A stretch of 64,000 nt of DNA, from positions 23,501 through 87,500 of the forward strand of contig JARHVA010008348.1 in the NCBI GenBank assembly GCA_037957365.1. The letters run 5' to 3'. Position 1 is the first letter of the stretch. Each line of letters begins with the position of its first letter. The position numbers were made by a program, and so were the translations under genes. Of this stretch, positions 60,425 through 64,000 are shown in pieces. This stretch comes from Torreya grandis (taxonomy: Eukaryota; Streptophyta; Pinopsida; Cupressales; Taxaceae). The notes under the pieces were generated by a model that was given only the letters and a program-made list of their open reading frames with translations, had not been told where the DNA came from and made no database searches.

Positions 60425-60545
60425 ATAATGGAATCACCTCTAGGCTAGTGGTTAGCATAAGGAATGAGGTGAGTCTCTAGATAGGGCTAGCTCCCACGAT
60501 GTACCACTTAGGATTGATCCTACTACTAATTCTTGGGGGTGAAGA
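60425..60545 (+). repeat. tRNA/SINE-like patch
   Basis: TAGGCTAGTGGTTAG (about 60441-60455) resembles the RNA polymerase III A box, and GGATTGATCCTAC (about 60510-60522) resembles a B box (GGTTCGATCC). The spacing of about 55 bases between the boxes is somewhat long. It starts close to the point where D's LTR homology ends. Confidence 0.3.
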
Positions 60546-61059
60546 GAGAGAGAGAGATAACTAAAATAAAATCTAAACTAAGGGGAGATAAACCAAATCA
60601 ATTTGATGACTTATAACCAATTTCATTCTACAATTGAGTCCAAGAAATAAAATAAAAGTACACTCCTTCAATCTTCATCTTCTCACATCAATAAGACATT
60701 ATGAGGTCATGAATGAATATGAAAATCTAGGAGGACTAGACAATAGACCTTGATTGGAAATAATGAAAAGACTAACTCACTCTACATTTCACATCCCCTA
60801 AAACACTTCACATGCTCTGCAAGAAGTTTCCAACAATAAATAAGGTGAAATAATGAGACCACATGATAGGAATCCATAATCTTCACTAAACAAGATTCAT
60901 CATTCAAGTGGAACACACTTATGAACAGTCAAGAAGAGGCAACACTTGATCATTTTACTGATCAAAAGGTATACAAATGAGTAGGGATTTTCCATTCTTA
61001 GGTGGAGCATCCAATATAATCCCAAAATGGATAACTCTTATAGAGTTTGAGAGAGAGAG

Positions 61060-61062
<3 letters not shown>

Positions 61063-61099
<37 letters not shown>
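61063..61099 (+). repeat. (GA)n microsatellite
   Basis: An uninterrupted GA run, preceded by two shorter GA runs from 61043. It sits inside a spurious ORF (60977-61195). Confidence 0.9.
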
Positions 61100-61101
<2 letters not shown>

Positions 61102-64000
61102 GAAGTCCAAGGGTCACAAATACACTTATAAATCTAAGAAAACAAGTTATCCATTCATGATAAGAATCTATGGTTCAAAACATGCAAGGTCATGAAGTAA
61201 AAATGTTAATTCAAGTCATCAAAGTTATGTAAAGTGGCACAAAACTCATCCTTTTGTATAGAAAACTACCCTGATGATTGGGGCTGTTCAAACATCCTAT
61301 AACTTATTAATACTAGGATAAATGATTGGAATGTATTTGAGGGGCATCATAAATTCCTCTCCATGCACTTTTTTCATGCCTAGTCTTCTAAAATCACTTA
61401 AAAGTGAGCCATCATCATATATTGTCTAGAAAATTTGCTTTCCATGCACCTTACCCACTTAGCTTCCAAAATGACTTTATTTTATCATTAAAATCCATGG
61501 TAGGAAGTGAATTACACATTTCAAGACCCTTCATGTCCCTATAATAATTAGGTACACCTTAAAATTACCTCATTTGAAGTATTTCATCTTCTTCACTAGC
61601 TTGCCCAATATGTCAGATGTGATTGGCTAAGTTGAATCACCTAGTTGGGGAACATATAAGATATTTTAGGGAATCAAATGAATATTGAGAGTTATCTTAA
61701 GTCTTAATCTTCCATCCAAATTTTTTTCACCTCTTAACTCTTCTTGTAGCCTGTAAAACATAAAAATGGTCAAAATAGCTTATTTCTACCCCCATCCATA
61801 CAAGTCCATACATATAGATAGCATGTGAAGTGGCCTAAGGGAATCCTCTCTAAGTTAAAATAGGTATTCTAGTCTAACTAGCTCACTAGATTTCATCTCC
61901 AACTCCATTTTCATAAGCTGGTTCCTTTAAGGGTTTAATAAGGGTTTTAGGTCTATTTTCCCTCTTAAGCTTCATTCATAAAATTTGGACATAAAAATTT
62001 CCAAAAAATTTCACTATTTTTATCTTCAAAAACCTCAATAACTTTCCTAAACTCCTTTGGATCTCATGTAGACACTCAAGAAAGATTTGAGTTTCAAAAG
62101 ATGGCCTATCGAGCTTGTTTCTCCCCTTCTTGCAAGCCTGAGTTGTTTTTTGAGCCAAAAATGTCCTCTTTGATGCTTCCTATGAAATACATAATAAAAA
62201 AAACATTTTAAATAACCCTATGAATATACTTCAATATGTTATAACTCATATTCAATGCTAAAAGTGTGACTGGTTTCTCATGTGGAGTCTAATTTTTAGC
62301 ATGCCCATAAAGCTTGACTGCATCATAGAGCTCAAAATGACCTTTAGTGTCTTCAAATCTCTCAAAATATATAAAAAACCTATGTTATGACCTCATAAAC
62401 AAGTCTCTATTCATGGTGAATCTCTTTTCTTGTTAGTCCTAAAGATGACCTCTTGTTTGCCTTTAGGTATGACCCCTTGCCTAACAAGCTTAACCATACT
62501 TCCAAGGGGTTTTGACCACCCTATTAAACTTCATACTTATATAATGGATTTTAATGATTTTCCTAGGTGTAATAAATCTTTTTATACCTTCCTATAAGGT
62601 TTATATATCTCTTGACTTCACTCTATGTTACTAACCCTCAAATCTACCAATTTTATGTTTAAGGGGAGTGCCCTCTATCTAAGACAAAATAGAGGGTACT
62701 CCCATATTACGTCAGACAAAGATTAATATTTTATGGTATTATTCATGTCATAAGGGTGTCCTCCACCAAATTTCATCCTTTTATGACCTCATTTTCCTCT
62801 TCAAATCACCAAAACCCTAAGACAAACTTTTCCCAAGGTAGACTGTGCAGGATTTCTAGGAATATACTGGGTTTTGCATTTGACTAAGCATTTTTATCTA
62901 TTTTTTTACATCATAATGATTTAATTAATTTTTCCATATAGTTATTAAGTTTATCCTAACCTTTTTCATACTTTCAACTTCTCACAAGCCCTTCATACTC
63001 TTGCTTAGGTGACTACTTACATAAACTTCTAACTGCGTCTTCCTTTGACAACAACCCTATAGGTTATCTTTTTATAATTGGGCTTGTCAAAAATTAAATA
63101 ATATTATTGAAATTTAAATTACCATATATATTAGTTTTGGGTTGATTGAGTACATTTTTTGAGATTAGACTATCTCTTTAGACCCTAATCCAACTCACTA
63201 TTTGTCTCAGTCAATAATAGACTATGCTTTTACAAAATAAATGGTGTCCATAGGTTTCTCTACATGTTTTAGACTCAAATTAAATAAATAAACCTCATAT
63301 AAGTGTCTTAATATAATATTTTACCTATTTCATTCATTTGTCTCACCTTTATACACTTTTCACATTAAAAACAATACCTCTTTGATCACTGGTTTTACAA
63401 ACATCTATAGTGACTGTAAGTGCATACTTCCAAACGAGGGTCCTCTATATATGAAGATCACATTTTAAAATCTATAAATTATACCTGAAATTCCTTAACA
63501 CACTTATAATTATTTCATATAGAGAAATTCATGTTTCATTCTTGAGTCCCTTTTGGTGGTAATATGAGAGCTTACCTCTTTGTTGCAGGTGCAAGTTTTC
63601 AGGTAAAGAGACCCCTATAGGTTACATATAGGGTTTGAAAACTCATAAAACAACTTTCTCAAATAATATATATTCCATATTTTTATTTCATTCATCAAAC
63701 CTCATTTATATCCATGTTTAAACTTTTATTATGGATGATATATGACAACAGTTAGTTATAGGTAGCTATCTAGGCTATTTATAGAGATAGAGACGTTTGA
63801 TTTGGGAGTAAAAAATAAGGTACCATTATTTCATGATGATCCTTATACCATGTAATGAAACTTGAGTCATTTTTAATCATTTCACCCTAGAATAATGATC
63901 TAATACCAGTTTTGAAAATAAAAGTTTCTCAAATTCCAAAAACTTGTAGATATCATTGATTATTTTTAGAGGAAGAATGGGCAAGTTTGATACCTTTAAT

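Larger units (their letters stand above)
60362..64000. other. Unassigned AT-rich DNA to window end
   Basis: I recognise no coding domain. From about 60550 to 61200 the general wording (GGAACACACTT, then AAGAGGCAACACTTGAT, then GATCAAAAGGT) loosely resembles the LTR interiors of B and D, so this may be another LTR of the same group on the same strand. The rest, 61200-64000, shows no structure I can name. Confidence 0.35.

Noticed and set aside
60977..61195. ORF with a long Arg-Glu repeat
   Set aside because: The repeat is the translation of a GA microsatellite.
63541..63575. GAGTCCCTTTTGGTGG resembling a minus-strand primer site and LTR junction
   Set aside because: Only part of the primer pattern is present, and no LTR partner or gag lies on the expected side.
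1..64000. Search for cellular genes, tRNA, rRNA, CRISPR arrays and bacterial-type operons
   Set aside because: No conserved exon structure, tRNA cloverleaf, rRNA sequence or spaced direct-repeat array was seen. Everything recognisable is retrotransposon-derived.

Overview
The window is plant nuclear DNA made almost entirely of old, nested LTR retrotransposons of the Ty3 (gypsy) class. I found no cellular gene, rRNA, tRNA or CRISPR array. The AT-rich sequence, multi-kilobase LTRs, Tat-type pol domains and dense in-frame stops suggest a large-genome seed plant (gymnosperm or large-genome angiosperm); the sequence does not let me go further. I use five labels. C, B, A and D read on the minus strand and T on the plus strand.

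Layout. 1-1780 is unassigned. 1781-2830 is a large imperfect inverted repeat. From about 3.8 kb to 22954 lies element C (minus), from a tentative 3' LTR through integrase, archaeal-type RNase H (aRH), RNase H, reverse transcriptase (RT), protease and gag. C's RT is split by element T (7979-17771, plus), which has both LTRs, the target duplication CTTTG, a primer-binding site and a polypurine tract. T carries gag and protease but has lost nearly all of RT, RNase H and integrase. C's gag leader is cut at 22955 by element B (minus, 22955-49099). B's RT is split by element A (27534-44791, minus, target duplication TAAAC). B's 5' LTR is split at 49100 by element D (minus, 49100 to about 60361). D's own 5' LTR stops matching at 60361, and 60362-64000 is unassigned apart from a tRNA/SINE-like patch and a GA microsatellite. 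The insertion order is therefore C, then T and B into C, then A and D into B.

How the parts relate. A and T are the same kind of Tat element. Both have two zinc-knuckle modules separated by a proline/serine-rich spacer and a protease with a D/N-G-G active site. T lacks a polymerase, so it would have depended on relatives like A to move. B and D are a second group: their aRH lies between protease and RT, not after RNase H as in A and C. All four recognisable primer-binding sites are variants of one sequence. All coding regions are decayed.

The most interesting content is a remnant of a plant mobile domain (PMD) protein on the plus strand inside the long 3' region of minus-strand element A (about 30782-31660). 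Also notable are the B/D domain order, the double zinc knuckle, the shared primer site and the inverted repeat near the left edge.
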